52,948 bases of DNA from an uncultured Verrucomicrobia subdivision 3 bacterium (GCA_903922735.1 CAIXUZ010000060.1:263883-316830); one strand, 5' to 3'; numbered from the stretch's first letter, positions 1-8,612 are shown. Notes: generated by a model not told the origin, from the letters alone. Numbers and translations: made by a program.

Positions 1-89
1 ACCTTCCGTCCCGACTCCGCCCCCGGACTGGAATCCAACCGGCCAAACAGGATCAAAGCCACGAGGGCTATTGTTTGGCATCTAAACAT
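1..89 (-). CDS. 5' end of an exported protein, cut by the left window edge
   Basis: An ATG at 89 opens a minus-strand frame that stays open to base 1 (29 codons). The first residues, MFRCQT followed by the hydrophobic run IALVALILFG and then a Ser/Pro/Gly-rich stretch, look like a secretion signal with the start of the mature chain. It lies 58 bp beyond the sedolisin stop on the same strand, so it could be a downstream gene of the same transcript. No domain can be named from so little sequence. No strong ribosome binding site is visible, which is common in this window. Confidence 0.4.
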   Translation of the reverse strand, partial: MFRCQTIALVALILFGRLDSSPGAESGRK

Positions 90-147
90 AAATTTATTCA
101 AATCATCAATGCGACTGCTGTCACACTACGCAAGATCGCCCCGGCGT

Positions 148-2883
148 TCAAGGCAGACGAACGCGATAAAACCGTTGCGGGTCGGGGCCGGTTTGATTGG
201 TAAAGGTGGTGACGACATTGCCGCTGGTGAAGTTTGTCTGGATCGTCATCCGGTTCGTCCAAAGGGAAATCCAGTTGGTCTGCAGCAGGTTGGTCTTATA
301 TTCCACGATATTGGTGATTCCAAAGAGCGTATTCCAGGCCAGCGTGATCTTATTGGTCTGCCGGCTGACCGCCGTAAACGTGGGCTTGGGAATGGGCGTG
401 ACACTCACGTCGTCGAGACCGAAGTAACCCGGATCATTGCGCGCGGCAAATTGCAGTGTGGTGTTGGTGGCGGTGGCGGTGACGATGAACTGGTAATTCG
501 TCCATCGCGAAAAAGCCGGCGGATTCGTCAGGCTGAATAGGGTATTGGTGGTGGCGGCGTTGGTGTTCCAATTGGCGGTGAACTGTTCCGGATTACTGAC
601 ATTCCCGTCGGCGGTGTTGGTGAGCCAGAAGGACAGCAAATAACTTTGTCCGGGATAGGTTGCCAGCGTTTGCGAGAGATAAGCCAGCGATCCAAATTGC
701 GCAAAAACAAAGACCCAACTGCCTGAGTGAAAACCAACCGGGTATGCACCATTATCCACACCGGTATATGAGCCGTTGGGGCCGCCATTGACGATGTTGG
801 CGGATGCCCAGCTGCCCAAATCCCCCGTCTCAAACCCGCCGTTCTGGACGCGGTTCTGGCCGACGGACAACTGGAAAGGCAAATTCACGGCCGCGGCTGT
901 GCCGCGATTGGTGAAAACCAGATTTGCCGTGTAAATCCCGGCCCCCAGGCTATTGGCACCAACGGACACACTGACCGTGAAATTGCTAGCCGCGTTGGGT
1001 GTCAGCGTGCCGTTGGTCGCCGAGACATTGAGCCAGGCGGAGGTGTTGACCAGCGACCAGAGCAGATTGGACGGGCTGGCATTGGTCAGCGAATAAATCA
1101 TTGTGGATGGACTGAACGTCCCGCCCACCGCGCCCATCGCGTTAAAACCGGACAGCGGCGATATCACCGGCTGCCCTGCCAGCGCGTTGATCAGATTGGC
1201 TCCGTTCGGCGTGCCCCAGCCGGTGCAAAGGTCGTAGCCCGGCACGGCGGGGAAATTGGTGGGGCTGGAAGGCCAATAATTATTGCCCTCGGTGATGTCA
1301 TGAAAACAATTCGTGTAGTTGGCGCTCTTGCCAATGGCGTAAATAGCCGGATTGATGAAGCCGACCGACGGTTTGCCTCCCAACGCCGTCTGCTGGTTGA
1401 CCAGCGCCATATATCCCGCCCACAACGGCGCGGCGGCGCTGGTGCCGCCATACGGACCGCTGCTGCCGTTACCATATTTGACGTAACAATTGGCGGCGGT
1501 CAGCGCCACGTCGGGAATATTGCGGTTGGTGGTGGACCCGTGATTCGCTGCCATGCTGATGTTGGTCTGCCAATACGGGATCGCATTGGTGCTGATGCCG
1601 CCGCTGCTGCCCCAGTAACCGCCGCGGGTGTTGGTCACATTATCATTCCAATTGGTTTCCGAGAGATAGGAAAGGCCGCTGCCATTCATCGTTAAAACCG
1701 TTCCGCCGACCAGTGTGATATTCGGGCTGCCAAACGGATACGTCGTCTGGCTGGAATTATTGACATCATTAGTCGAACCAACCGCGAAAGCATCACCATC
1801 ACCGGAAGCATTGAAGAATGACTGGCCTAGGGCCGCCATATTCGTGAATAAATTTTCCGTGGTCACGTTTGGTCCACCGCTCCAACCCCAGGAACAACTA
1901 AACTGCTTGATGGCCGTGTTGGTGGTCATCGCCGCGAGAATGCTGTTCACGAAACTTGCCGAACCGGCCTCGAAAACTACGATTTTAGACAGCCCCGGGG
2001 CCATCGCCATCGCCATTTCGATGTCGAGCGAAACCTCCTCGTTGCCATTGGTGATATTGCCGGGCAGGCCGTTGAATCCGCCGATTAAAACTGTCTGCAT
2101 GACAATGTTCGTCCGCCCGCCGCCTGCCGCCGCCGCGTAAGCCGCGATGTCACTCGCATAAAACCCGTCGAACTGCAAAAGCCCCACCTGCTGCCCCGCG
2201 CCCGTCAATGTCGTTCCCGGGGCGTAGGCATTGCGAAAATCGTCACCCGAATATGTACCCCCCGAACCCGAACCGCCTTGCGGCATTACGGCGGCTGAGG
2301 CCGTGGTCATCCGGTGGTTTTGGGGATGGGGACGTGAATAATCACTCAAACCCTGCACATCCACCACCGGCAACGCCGCCTCCACCGTCGGCTCTGCATC
2401 CGGGGCGAAAAAATCACGCGCCTCGGTCGGATGCCTGAACTTGTTGAGTTTGAGATGAAATGCCCTTTCCACGTCACCTACCTTGCCGGTCACATCCAAT
2501 ACCAACCGGTTGCCGTATTCGCCGGAAATTTTAAAACCGTTCGTCCGCGCAAATTCTTTCACCGCCGCATAATCCGCTGCCGTGGCACTGAACCGCCCGG
2601 CGAATTCCTCCGGGGTCAAAAAATGCCGGTAGTTCGGACTGGCCGGATCATATGCTTCGCCCAGAAACTTCCCCAACCCCGCCGCATCCCGCAGCGGCAC
2701 GCCGATGGCCAGATGCAATTCATTCGTCGCGGACAGCCGGCCGGTGGCCGTCAGTTGCTGGGTTGCGTCCGGCCTATGACCATGCAATTGCTTGAATCCC
2801 GCGCCAAAAACAGGACACCCACCCATTAGCAAAAACATCGCCAGCCAGGCCAAAGGTTGGCCTAAATGCGATTTCCTGAACAT
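148..2883 (-). CDS. Secreted sedolisin-type (S53, pro-kumamolisin) serine peptidase with C-terminal binding-type domains
   Basis: Exported acid-type endopeptidase of the sedolisin family. An ATG at 2883 is preferred; a TTG three codons upstream is possible. Residues 1 to about 28 form a signal sequence ending near MGGC, which could also be a lipobox. An activation propeptide covers roughly residues 40-180. The catalytic domain follows: Glu and Asp in EEVSLDIE (about 283 and 287), the oxyanion Asp in NASGDGD (about 362) and the nucleophile Ser in GGTSAAAPLW (about 482). After about residue 575 come a BACON/Ig-like stretch, a carbohydrate-binding-like jelly-roll beginning RVQNGGFETG, and a short Asn/Thr/Trp-rich tail. 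All the catalytic residues expected for the family are present. The substrate is unknown; extracellular protein degradation is inferred. The gene is divergent from the MBL gene at 3049. Confidence 0.88.
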   Translation of the reverse strand: MFRKSHLGQPLAWLAMFLLMGGCPVFGAGFKQLHGHRPDATQQLTATGRLSATNELHLAIGVPLRDAAGLGKFLGEAYDPASPNYRHFLTPEEFAGRFSATAADYAAVKEFARTNGFKISGEYGNRLVLDVTGKVGDVERAFHLKLNKFRHPTEARDFFAPDAEPTVEAALPVVDVQGLSDYSRPHPQNHRMTTASAAVMPQGGSGSGGTYSGDDFRNAYAPGTTLTGAGQQVGLLQFDGFYASDIAAYAAAAGGGRTNIVMQTVLIGGFNGLPGNITNGNEEVSLDIEMAMAMAPGLSKIVVFEAGSASFVNSILAAMTTNTAIKQFSCSWGWSGGPNVTTENLFTNMAALGQSFFNASGDGDAFAVGSTNDVNNSSQTTYPFGSPNITLVGGTVLTMNGSGLSYLSETNWNDNVTNTRGGYWGSSGGISTNAIPYWQTNISMAANHGSTTNRNIPDVALTAANCYVKYGNGSSGPYGGTSAAAPLWAGYMALVNQQTALGGKPSVGFINPAIYAIGKSANYTNCFHDITEGNNYWPSSPTNFPAVPGYDLCTGWGTPNGANLINALAGQPVISPLSGFNAMGAVGGTFSPSTMIYSLTNASPSNLLWSLVNTSAWLNVSATNGTLTPNAASNFTVSVSVGANSLGAGIYTANLVFTNRGTAAAVNLPFQLSVGQNRVQNGGFETGDLGSWASANIVNGGPNGSYTGVDNGAYPVGFHSGSWVFVFAQFGSLAYLSQTLATYPGQSYLLSFWLTNTADGNVSNPEQFTANWNTNAATTNTLFSLTNPPAFSRWTNYQFIVTATATNTTLQFAARNDPGYFGLDDVSVTPIPKPTFTAVSRQTNKITLAWNTLFGITNIVEYKTNLLQTNWISLWTNRMTIQTNFTSGNVVTTFTNQTGPDPQRFYRVRLP

Positions 2884-3003
2884 TCGATTCAATAATCCAT
2901 TAAAATCAACTGCCTAAAAAAACAAAGCACGTCGCATTCCAAAACCATGGCGGCGTGTCTGATTACAAACTTACGCCAACCTGCGGCAAAGTCAATTTGC
3001 GCG

Positions 3004-3038
3004 CGCTTTCCGCTTTCCGCTTTCCGCTTTCCGCTTTA
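3004..3038. repeat. Heptamer array, CGCTTTC x5
   Basis: Five consecutive 7-bp units: four CGCTTTC and one CGCTTTA. The array ends 10 bp before the GTG start of the MBL gene, in the divergent gap between that gene and the sedolisin gene. There is no room for a conventional ribosome binding site between the array and the start. The same unit recurs inside the glycosyltransferase gene at 12784-13821. Confidence 0.9.
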
Positions 3039-3048
3039 ATTTCCCCGC

Positions 3049-3894
3049 GTGTCCGTAAGCCTCACCATCCTTGGCAGCGGTTCGTCCGGCAACTGCGCCT
3101 ACCTCGAGACCGGCGAAACCCGCATCCTCGTGGATGCCGGCTTTTCGCCGCTGCAAATCCGCAAGCGCCTGGCCACCCTCGGCAAGACGCCGGAAAACCT
3201 TTCCGCCATCCTCGTCACTCACGAACATTCCGACCACATCGCCGGCATCCTCGGCCTCGCGGATAAATTCCACATCCCTGTCTTCTGCAATCGCGGTACG
3301 CAGGATGGCACCCTCTGGGCCATGAAAGCCAGGTGGGACTCGAAAAAGAAACCGGCGTTTGCGGGAGCCGACGGCACGGCCCACTTGAAGGCGAAAATTG
3401 ACTGGCGGTTGTTCGAGACCGGCGCCAGTTTTGAAATCGGCGACGTGGGCATCGAGACGTTCTCCATTCCGCACGATGCCCAGGACCCCGTCGGTTTCAT
3501 CCTCCGCACTGCCTCCGGCACGATTGGCTTTGCCACCGACCTCGGCCACGTCACCAAACTCGTAATCGAACGCATCCGCGCCGCCAACGTCCTCGTCCTC
3601 GAATCCAACCACGACGTGAAGATGTTGCAGGATTGTCCGCGCCGCTCGTGGGCGCTCAAGCAGCGCATCCTCGGCCGCCACGGTCACATCTCCAACGTCA
3701 CCGCCGCCGAGACCGTCGCGCAAATCATGTCCGCCGGGCTCCGGCAGCTTTACCTCGCGCACCTGAGCCGCGAATGCAACAAGCCCGAACTGGCCGAGCA
3801 CGTCATGGCCGAGCAGCTCCATCACATCGGCGCGAACCACGTCCGGCTCCAGATCGCCGGACAGGATGTGCCGTGCGCAACGCTGGAGCTTTGA
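3049..3894 (+). CDS. MBL-fold metallo-hydrolase, YycJ/WalJ-like
   Basis: Metallo-beta-lactamase-fold hydrolase, probably a two-metal nuclease or phosphodiesterase of the YycJ/WalJ group. The metal-binding motif THEHSDH lies at about residues 57-63, after the typical N-terminal strand and GSGSSGN turn. A later NHD and the AHLSRECNKPE segment (about 245-260) match the C-terminal part of this group. Length (281 aa) is normal for the family. The start is GTG; no ATG is nearby, and the first strand would be lost with a later start. It lies 3 bp before the RNA methyltransferase, so the two are probably co-transcribed. The substrate is not evident. Some homologues act on 5' DNA ends, but this is family knowledge, not something visible here. 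Confidence 0.85.
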   Translation: MSVSLTILGSGSSGNCAYLETGETRILVDAGFSPLQIRKRLATLGKTPENLSAILVTHEHSDHIAGILGLADKFHIPVFCNRGTQDGTLWAMKARWDSKKKPAFAGADGTAHLKAKIDWRLFETGASFEIGDVGIETFSIPHDAQDPVGFILRTASGTIGFATDLGHVTKLVIERIRAANVLVLESNHDVKMLQDCPRRSWALKQRILGRHGHISNVTAAETVAQIMSAGLRQLYLAHLSRECNKPELAEHVMAEQLHHIGANHVRLQIAGQDVPCATLEL

Positions 3895-3897
3895 CTC

Positions 3898-4716
3898 ATG
3901 CTCCACATCCAAAAGATTTCCTCGCTGGACCTGCCGGAACTCGCCCCCTATCGCTCCCTCAAGCGTTCCGCCGAGCACGCCAAGCTCGGCATTTTCGTGG
4001 TGGAAGGCGACAAGGTTTTGCACCGCATGCTGGAAAGCGAATTCGGCGTCGTCTCCGTGCTGCTGCTGGAATCACGGCTGGCCGAATTCGAACCCCTGCT
4101 CCGCGCGCGCCCGGAAAAGGACATCGCCGTGTTCGTCTGCGACAAAGCGGCGATGATGGAACTCGTCGGCTTTGAAATTTATCAGGGCGTGCTCGCCATC
4201 GGCAAAATACCCGCCCCGTGGTCGTTGGAGAAAACCCTCGCCGCCAGCCCGCATCCGCATTTTTTTGCGGCCCTGGACGGCTTGTCCAACGCGGAAAATG
4301 TCGGCCTGCTCATGCGCAACTGCGCGGCCTTCGGCGTGCAGGCGCTCATCTCGGGCGAGACGTGCTGCAGCCCGTTTCTGCGCCGCACCGTCCGCAACTC
4401 GATGGGCACCCTCTTCAAGCTGCCCGTGCTCGAGCCGCCCAACCTTGTTCATACCTTGCACCAACTGCGCGCCCGCGGCGTGCGCTGCCTGGCCGCCCAT
4501 CCGCATCCGGATAAACAAGTTCTATCGCAGGCGAATTTCACAGGCGATGTTTGCATTGTCCTCGGCAGTGAAGGCCATGGCATTTCGCCGGAAGTTCTGG
4601 CCGCCTGCGATGAAGCCGTGGCCATTCCCATGGCGAATGACGTGGATTCCCTCAACGTCAGCGCGGCGGCGGCGGTGATTTTCTATGAAGTGAACCGGCA
4701 GCGGGGAAAGGCTTAA
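3898..4716 (+). CDS. TrmH/SpoU-family RNA 2'-O-methyltransferase
   Basis: SAM-dependent ribose methyltransferase of the SPOUT class, with the trefoil-knot fold expected for the family. An N-terminal substrate-binding domain (about residues 1-105) precedes the catalytic domain. Motif 1 is LDGLSNAENVGLLMRN (about 124-139), motif 2 is VLGSEGHGIS (about 220-230), and motif 3 is the segment with DSLNVSAAAAV near the C-terminus. These three motifs are complete. The target may be a 23S rRNA or tRNA nucleotide; the sequence does not say which. The ATG sits 3 bp after the MBL-gene stop. Its 3' end faces the GT2 gene with only 12 bp between the two stops. Confidence 0.88.
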   Translation: MLHIQKISSLDLPELAPYRSLKRSAEHAKLGIFVVEGDKVLHRMLESEFGVVSVLLLESRLAEFEPLLRARPEKDIAVFVCDKAAMMELVGFEIYQGVLAIGKIPAPWSLEKTLAASPHPHFFAALDGLSNAENVGLLMRNCAAFGVQALISGETCCSPFLRRTVRNSMGTLFKLPVLEPPNLVHTLHQLRARGVRCLAAHPHPDKQVLSQANFTGDVCIVLGSEGHGISPEVLAACDEAVAIPMANDVDSLNVSAAAAVIFYEVNRQRGKA

Positions 4717-4728
4717 AACGCCGGGACA

Positions 4729-5718
4729 TCAAGGTTCGACTTTCTGCAAAATCACTTCCGGACGCGGGCGGCGGCCGCCGGTTTTCAGCTTTGTGAACAG
4801 GCCCGCCCAGAATCCGAGCCCGTAAAATATATGGCTGGCCACGAGCAGCGGCATCGCCAGAAGCGAGCGCGCCAGTCCGCCCGCCGGAACCGAAACCACC
4901 GTCTGCACCACGACTGCGAGCGCATAAAATCCGAGCGGCACGGCGAAGAAACACCGCCATTGGGCGGGAAACAGATTGCGCCCGGCCGTTTCCAGGGCCA
5001 TAAGCAAAATGAGATACACACAAAACAGCGGCGGCACGAAATTCAGCGCCGAACCCGGCGTCGGGTGCAACCGGAATTGCTCCGCCCGGCCGCGTCCATA
5101 ATTTTTGAGCATCTTGAAAAAAGCTTTCAGCGTCTGGCGCGGGCGGCGGTGGGCGACGAACTGCGGGTCATAAATCAGCCGGCGATTTTTCCGCTGCAAC
5201 CCGTCCATCAGCGCGTTTTCCTCGTTCGGATACAAGGCCTCGTTGAAGCCGCCGAGTTCCAGAAAGTCAGCGCGGCGTACGGCGAGATTGCACAGGATCA
5301 ACTCTTTTTCGCCGGTGTCCCGCACCGCCCCGACGGGCGTGTAACGCGCGCGGCTCGGACCGAAAGCCAGCCAGCTGGCGAGGACGACGGCAAAAGTTTT
5401 CTCCAGCGCCGACGCCTCCGGCGGGCAGATATTCGGCCCGCCCACCATCGCCACCTTCACGTCGGAAGTATAGTCAGCCAGCCGGCGCAGATTGTCGCGG
5501 ACGGGCACGGAATCGTCGTCGAGAAAATAAATCCATTCCCCGCGCGCGGCTTTCACGGCTTCATTGCGCTGGACCGACGGCTGGCGGCCTCGGGCAATGA
5601 TGATTTCGAGTGAAGGCAGCGGATAGTCCAGTTGCCGGACGGCCGTCAGCGCCTTCACCTCCGCCAGGTCCGGCGGCGCGGCGATGATGACGGTCACGAT
5701 GGGCAATGGCTGGCTCAC
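4729..5718 (-). CDS. Family 2 glycosyltransferase with C-terminal membrane segments
   Basis: GT-A-fold glycosyltransferase acting at the inner membrane. The start is GTG. The N-terminal strand IVTVIIAAPP begins the nucleotide-sugar domain, the metal-binding DDD lies in YFLDDDSVP (about residues 67-69), and an acidic motif NEEN near residue 185 fits the acceptor-site region. After about residue 220 there are three or so hydrophobic segments that would anchor the enzyme. The sugar and acceptor are unknown. The gene stands alone between the RNA methyltransferase (convergent) and the tRNA, but belongs by function with the polysaccharide locus that starts 400 bp away. Confidence 0.82.
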   Translation of the reverse strand: MSQPLPIVTVIIAAPPDLAEVKALTAVRQLDYPLPSLEIIIARGRQPSVQRNEAVKAARGEWIYFLDDDSVPVRDNLRRLADYTSDVKVAMVGGPNICPPEASALEKTFAVVLASWLAFGPSRARYTPVGAVRDTGEKELILCNLAVRRADFLELGGFNEALYPNEENALMDGLQRKNRRLIYDPQFVAHRRPRQTLKAFFKMLKNYGRGRAEQFRLHPTPGSALNFVPPLFCVYLILLMALETAGRNLFPAQWRCFFAVPLGFYALAVVVQTVVSVPAGGLARSLLAMPLLVASHIFYGLGFWAGLFTKLKTGGRRPRPEVILQKVEP

Positions 5719-5804
5719 ACGGGGAAATTACGGGTCCGGCCCGCCGGTTCAAAGTGCAAAATGTTTTCCCCCGCCCGACGCCCCGCCGTCACGACGGAAA
5801 TGTT

Positions 5805-5832
5805 TTGACTTGGAGCGTAAAAAATTTAGACT
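5805..5832 (+). promoter_or_regulatory. Predicted promoter of tRNA-Ala
   Basis: TTGACT at 5805-5810 and TAGACT at 5827-5832 are separated by 16 bp and lie about 20 bp before the tRNA. This is the only good sigma-70-like hexamer pair in this gap. Confidence 0.5.
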
Positions 5833-5851
5833 GCGCTCCCGTTTCGTGGAT

Positions 5852-5927
5852 GGGGTCATAGCTCAGTTGGTAGAGCGTCTGAATGGCATTCAGAAGGTCA
5901 GGAGTTCGAGCCTCCTTGGCTCCACCA
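5852..5927 (+). tRNA. tRNA-Ala (anticodon GGC)
   Basis: A complete 76-nt cloverleaf. The acceptor stem is GGGGTCA with TGGCTCC and contains the G3:U70 pair that marks alanine tRNAs. The D arm is GCTC...GAGC, the anticodon stem is TCTGA/TCAGA with loop ATGGCAT (anticodon GGC at positions 34-36), and the T arm is AGGAG-TTCGAGC-CTCCT. The CCA end is encoded (5925-5927). It decodes GCC and GCU. Confidence 0.97.
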
Positions 5928-6002
5928 TCATGCAAACGGTTGGCGTCAATTCCTCAATTCCCTTCGGTGCGGCGGTTTATGCTGCCATTCAAAAAACCCG
6001 TT

Positions 6003-6051
6003 CCGGTTTTGGTTGTCAATCGGGCAACCGATCACCGCTTCAACAAACCGG
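6003..6051. other. Nested inverted repeat downstream of the tRNA
   Basis: CCGGTTTTGGTTG (6003-6015) can pair with CAACAAACCGG (6041-6051). Inside lies a perfect 5-bp hairpin, ATCGG-GCAA-CCGAT (6019-6032), with a GNRA-type tetraloop. It sits between the tRNA and the end of the minus-strand locus. It may be a processing or termination structure for the tRNA transcript, or simply the distal part of the terminator region on the other strand. Confidence 0.35.
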
Positions 6052-6092
6052 AAAAACCAACATCCCCGCCAGCCGCAGCCGGAGAGGATGTT
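6052..6092 (-). terminator. Likely intrinsic terminator of the polysaccharide locus
   Basis: On the minus strand, AACATCC (6092-6086) pairs with GGATGTT (6065-6059), with an inner CCGGC-TGCG-GCTGG helix between them, and the stem is followed by GG and five T residues. It begins 28 bp after the stop of the last gene of the minus-strand locus (6120), which is where a terminator would be expected. Confidence 0.55.
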
Positions 6093-6119
6093 TAAAATTT
6101 GAGAGGTTGTTACAAAAAA

Positions 6120-7364
6120 TCAGTTCGTCATCTTTGCAGAATCCTTTTCCAACACGGCCACCAACCGGGGCAAAAGCGTCGCCGCCGAATAACGCGCAAT
6201 GGCTTCCGCCAACGGGCGGCGCCCCTGCCCCGCGGTCGTCCGACGCAACGATAGAACCTGCCGGGCCAGTTCATCCCCGGCCCCGTGCCGCACGCCGATC
6301 CACGGGTGTTGCGGCTGCAAGCTTCCCAAAATCTCCGTGACATGGCTGGTTTCCGGACCGATGTAAATCACCGGTGCGGCGACCGTCAGCATGTTGTAAA
6401 TTTTGCAGGGATGCACCAACCCGAGCATGGCGTCGCCCATCACCACCACGTGGGCATCCGCCGCCGACAGGGAAGCGGATAATTGATCCAGCGGCTGATA
6501 CGGCAGACAAACTATTTCCGATTTCCGATTTCCGATTTCCGATTTTCCCCGCTCTTCCGCCCATTTTTTGATCCGCTGAAATTCACTACCGCCGCCGACA
6601 AAACAGAAGACCACATCCAGTTCACTTCGCAATTTATCCGCCGCCTGCATCAGCGTGTCCAGCGGATGCACTGGGCTATGGTTGCCGGAATACATGACCA
6701 CGAACTTGCCCTCCAGCTGGTGCAGTTTGCGGAACGCCTCGCGCCCGGCGGCGTCATAGCGCACGTCCCCGTCCTGCGACCAGGGCGGAATCACGGCGAT
6801 TTTTTCCGCCGCGATGCCTTTGGCCATGATGCGGTCGCGCATGAAGCGGTCGAGGGCGATGATGCCATCGGCCCGGCGCAGGCTGAACCGCGAGAGCCGT
6901 TCCAGAAATCTGGCCGCAAAGGAATCCGCCCGCAGCCAGCCGGCGGCGATGGCCTCGTCCGGATTGAAATCCATGACCCAGTAGCAGAACCGCGCCCGCC
7001 AGAGTTTTGCCCGCCACGCGCCGATGAAGGAAATGAGCGGCGGCGTCGTGAGCGCGAGCACCACATCATGGCGCGGCAGAAACAGCAGCCGGGCGCAGCA
7101 GCAAAACAGGAAGCTGGCAAAATCCGCCGCGCGCCGCCATTTGGCCCCTTTGCCGAAGCGGGTGGAAAAAATACGCAGAATCTTCACACCCCGCCAGGTC
7201 TCCCGCGCCGGATAGAGGGTCTCCGGATGTTCGTAAGCGCGGCGGCTGCTGACCACGGTGACCTCGTGACCGCGCGCAGACAGCTCCGTCGCCAAATCGC
7301 TCAGGTATTGGGCGGTGGCAACGACGTCCGGATAAAAAACCTGATTGAGGAGGAGGATTTTCAT
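6120..7364 (-). CDS. Family 4 glycosyltransferase (WcaI-like) with an in-frame heptamer insertion
   Basis: GT-B-fold retaining glycosyltransferase, cytosolic face of the membrane. The N-terminal segment LLLNQVFYPDVVATAQ and the following HEVTVVSSR are typical of the WcaI-like group; the C-terminal half holds the nucleotide-sugar site region, with HPCKIYNML around residue 325. The 414 aa length is normal. At about residues 274-284 a Lys/Arg/Glu/Ser stretch (KSEIGNRKSEI) is encoded by a 7-bp tandem repeat (6514-6545). It falls in a loop just before VCLPYQPLDQL, the segment leading to the donor site. It is the last gene of the minus-strand locus. The sugar is unknown. Confidence 0.87.
   Translation of the reverse strand: MKILLLNQVFYPDVVATAQYLSDLATELSARGHEVTVVSSRRAYEHPETLYPARETWRGVKILRIFSTRFGKGAKWRRAADFASFLFCCCARLLFLPRHDVVLALTTPPLISFIGAWRAKLWRARFCYWVMDFNPDEAIAAGWLRADSFAARFLERLSRFSLRRADGIIALDRFMRDRIMAKGIAAEKIAVIPPWSQDGDVRYDAAGREAFRKLHQLEGKFVVMYSGNHSPVHPLDTLMQAADKLRSELDVVFCFVGGGSEFQRIKKWAEERGKSEIGNRKSEIVCLPYQPLDQLSASLSAADAHVVVMGDAMLGLVHPCKIYNMLTVAAPVIYIGPETSHVTEILGSLQPQHPWIGVRHGAGDELARQVLSLRRTTAGQGRRPLAEAIARYSAATLLPRLVAVLEKDSAKMTN
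6514..6545. repeat. In-gene heptamer array, ATTTCCG x4
   Basis: Four exact ATTTCCG units followed by a degenerate ATTTTCC, inside the GT4 gene. On the coding strand the unit reads CGGAAAT and three units give the heptapeptide G-N-R-K-S-E-I. The gene stays in frame. Confidence 0.92.
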
Positions 7365-7370
7365 TTTTTA

Positions 7371-7454
7371 AAAAGAGACCTGAAACTTGAGACCGGAGAC
7401 CGGGGAACAGAGGTCGGAGGTCAGAAGTAAGAGATCAGAAGGTCAAAGGTCGAC
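7371..7454. repeat. Degenerate 7-bp repeats filling the gap between two genes
   Basis: The 90-bp gap before the GT4 gene is made of related units such as GAGACCG, GAGGTCG, GAGGTCA, GAGATCA and AAGGTCA. These match the GTCTCAG / GAGGTCA arrays at 10501, 37272, 38361 and 39601. No promoter or hairpin stands out. Confidence 0.7.
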
Positions 7455-8600
7455 TCACCCATTCTGGCGCCGGATTTTTAATTGGAGCGCGCCGGGCACC
7501 GGGGCAGCGCTGACCAGCACCAGGTAGCCGCCGCCGCCCGCGCCGGATAATTTCCAGCCGAGGGATTTTCCGGCGTATTGCCGGATCATTCTGCGGATGG
7601 CCGGATTGCTCATGGCTGGAAACAGGGCGGTCTGCGCCTCGAACGAGGCGCGAAACTGCCGGCCGAATTGCGCCAGATCCATTTTTTGGATCGCGTTCCA
7701 ACAGCCGTCGGCGGCGCGAGCCAAGGCCCGGACTTTGGGCGGCGTGATGCTTTTGCCCTTGAACACGTCGAAGCCGGCCCCGCGCGGGCCGAGGGGAATC
7801 AGGTACAGGTGACGCTCCAGCCAGCCCAGGATTTTTTCCTCCGGCTGCGGGGTGATTTTTTTCGGCCAGTAATTGCCGGCATAATCCAGCCGGTTCAAAC
7901 CCGGGAACACGATGCCGATGGAATCCTGCGAGCCGGCGAAGATTTCCGTGCCCGGCGGATTCTCAAAAGCGAACAGCATTTTAGCCAGCTTCTCGCGGTC
8001 GCCGGCTGGAATGTCCGTCTGCCAGAGTTCAATCGCCCGCCGGCGGGAGCTGGACGCCATGCCGCTGCGCTCGTTGAATTCGATCACCGGCTCCAACGAA
8101 ATGGTCAGCACCGGGCCGGAACCATATTTGGAAACATAGGGCTGATCCAGCCAGCCGCCCGCCAGGTCGAGCCGGTAGGGAATCCGGCATTCCTTGCGCA
8201 GGCTGGTCGTGGAGCGCACCGGCAGGTTCGTTTGCGGAAGCCGTTTCAGGACCACATATTTGATGCCCAGCTTGCGGCACAACTCCGCTTTGTCGGGCGT
8301 GTTGCCGTCTTCGTTCACGATGAAAATATCCGGATCGATGCGTTTCAATTCCGCCAGAAAATCCATGATGCCGGCGCCGCTATTGATCTGACAGGACTTC
8401 ACATGGCGCAACGCCGAGAGCATGTATTTGCGCTCGGCCTGGGTGTTCACCGGCGCCCGGCCCTTCAGATCCATCACGGTCTGGTCGGAGCCGAGGCCGA
8501 TATGGACTTCACCGTAAGTCGCGGCCTCTTCGAGAAACCGCACATGGCCGCTGTGCAACATGTCGAAGCAGCCGCTGACAAAGACTTTTTTATTTTTCAT
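7455..8600 (-). CDS. Fused cytidylyltransferase-GHMP kinase, probable sugar activation enzyme
   Basis: A two-domain enzyme. Residues 1 to about 130 form a cytidylyltransferase-like domain with SGCFDMLHSGH (HxxH at 16 and 19), as in glycerol-3-phosphate and heptose nucleotidyltransferases. Residues about 138 to the end look like a GHMP kinase: IPYRLDLAGGW (about 140), GSQDSIGIVF (about 223) and the glycine-rich KLSGAGGGGYLV (about 351), closest in style to HddA and fucokinase-type sugar kinases. Such a fusion could phosphorylate a sugar and transfer a nucleotide to it; the substrate is unknown. The ATG at 8600 is chosen because the 24 codons upstream are encoded by a heptamer array and look non-coding. 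The first 50 bp are duplicated at 9703-9749. Confidence 0.8.
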   Translation of the reverse strand: MKNKKVFVSGCFDMLHSGHVRFLEEAATYGEVHIGLGSDQTVMDLKGRAPVNTQAERKYMLSALRHVKSCQINSGAGIMDFLAELKRIDPDIFIVNEDGNTPDKAELCRKLGIKYVVLKRLPQTNLPVRSTTSLRKECRIPYRLDLAGGWLDQPYVSKYGSGPVLTISLEPVIEFNERSGMASSSRRRAIELWQTDIPAGDREKLAKMLFAFENPPGTEIFAGSQDSIGIVFPGLNRLDYAGNYWPKKITPQPEEKILGWLERHLYLIPLGPRGAGFDVFKGKSITPPKVRALARAADGCWNAIQKMDLAQFGRQFRASFEAQTALFPAMSNPAIRRMIRQYAGKSLGWKLSGAGGGGYLVLVSAAPVPGALQLKIRRQNG

Positions 8601-8612
8601 GGGTGTGGGGCA

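Noticed and set aside
2992..4023. A 343-codon minus-strand open frame
   Set aside because: Antisense to the MBL-fold gene; begins in the next gene and ends in a heptamer array. A shadow frame.
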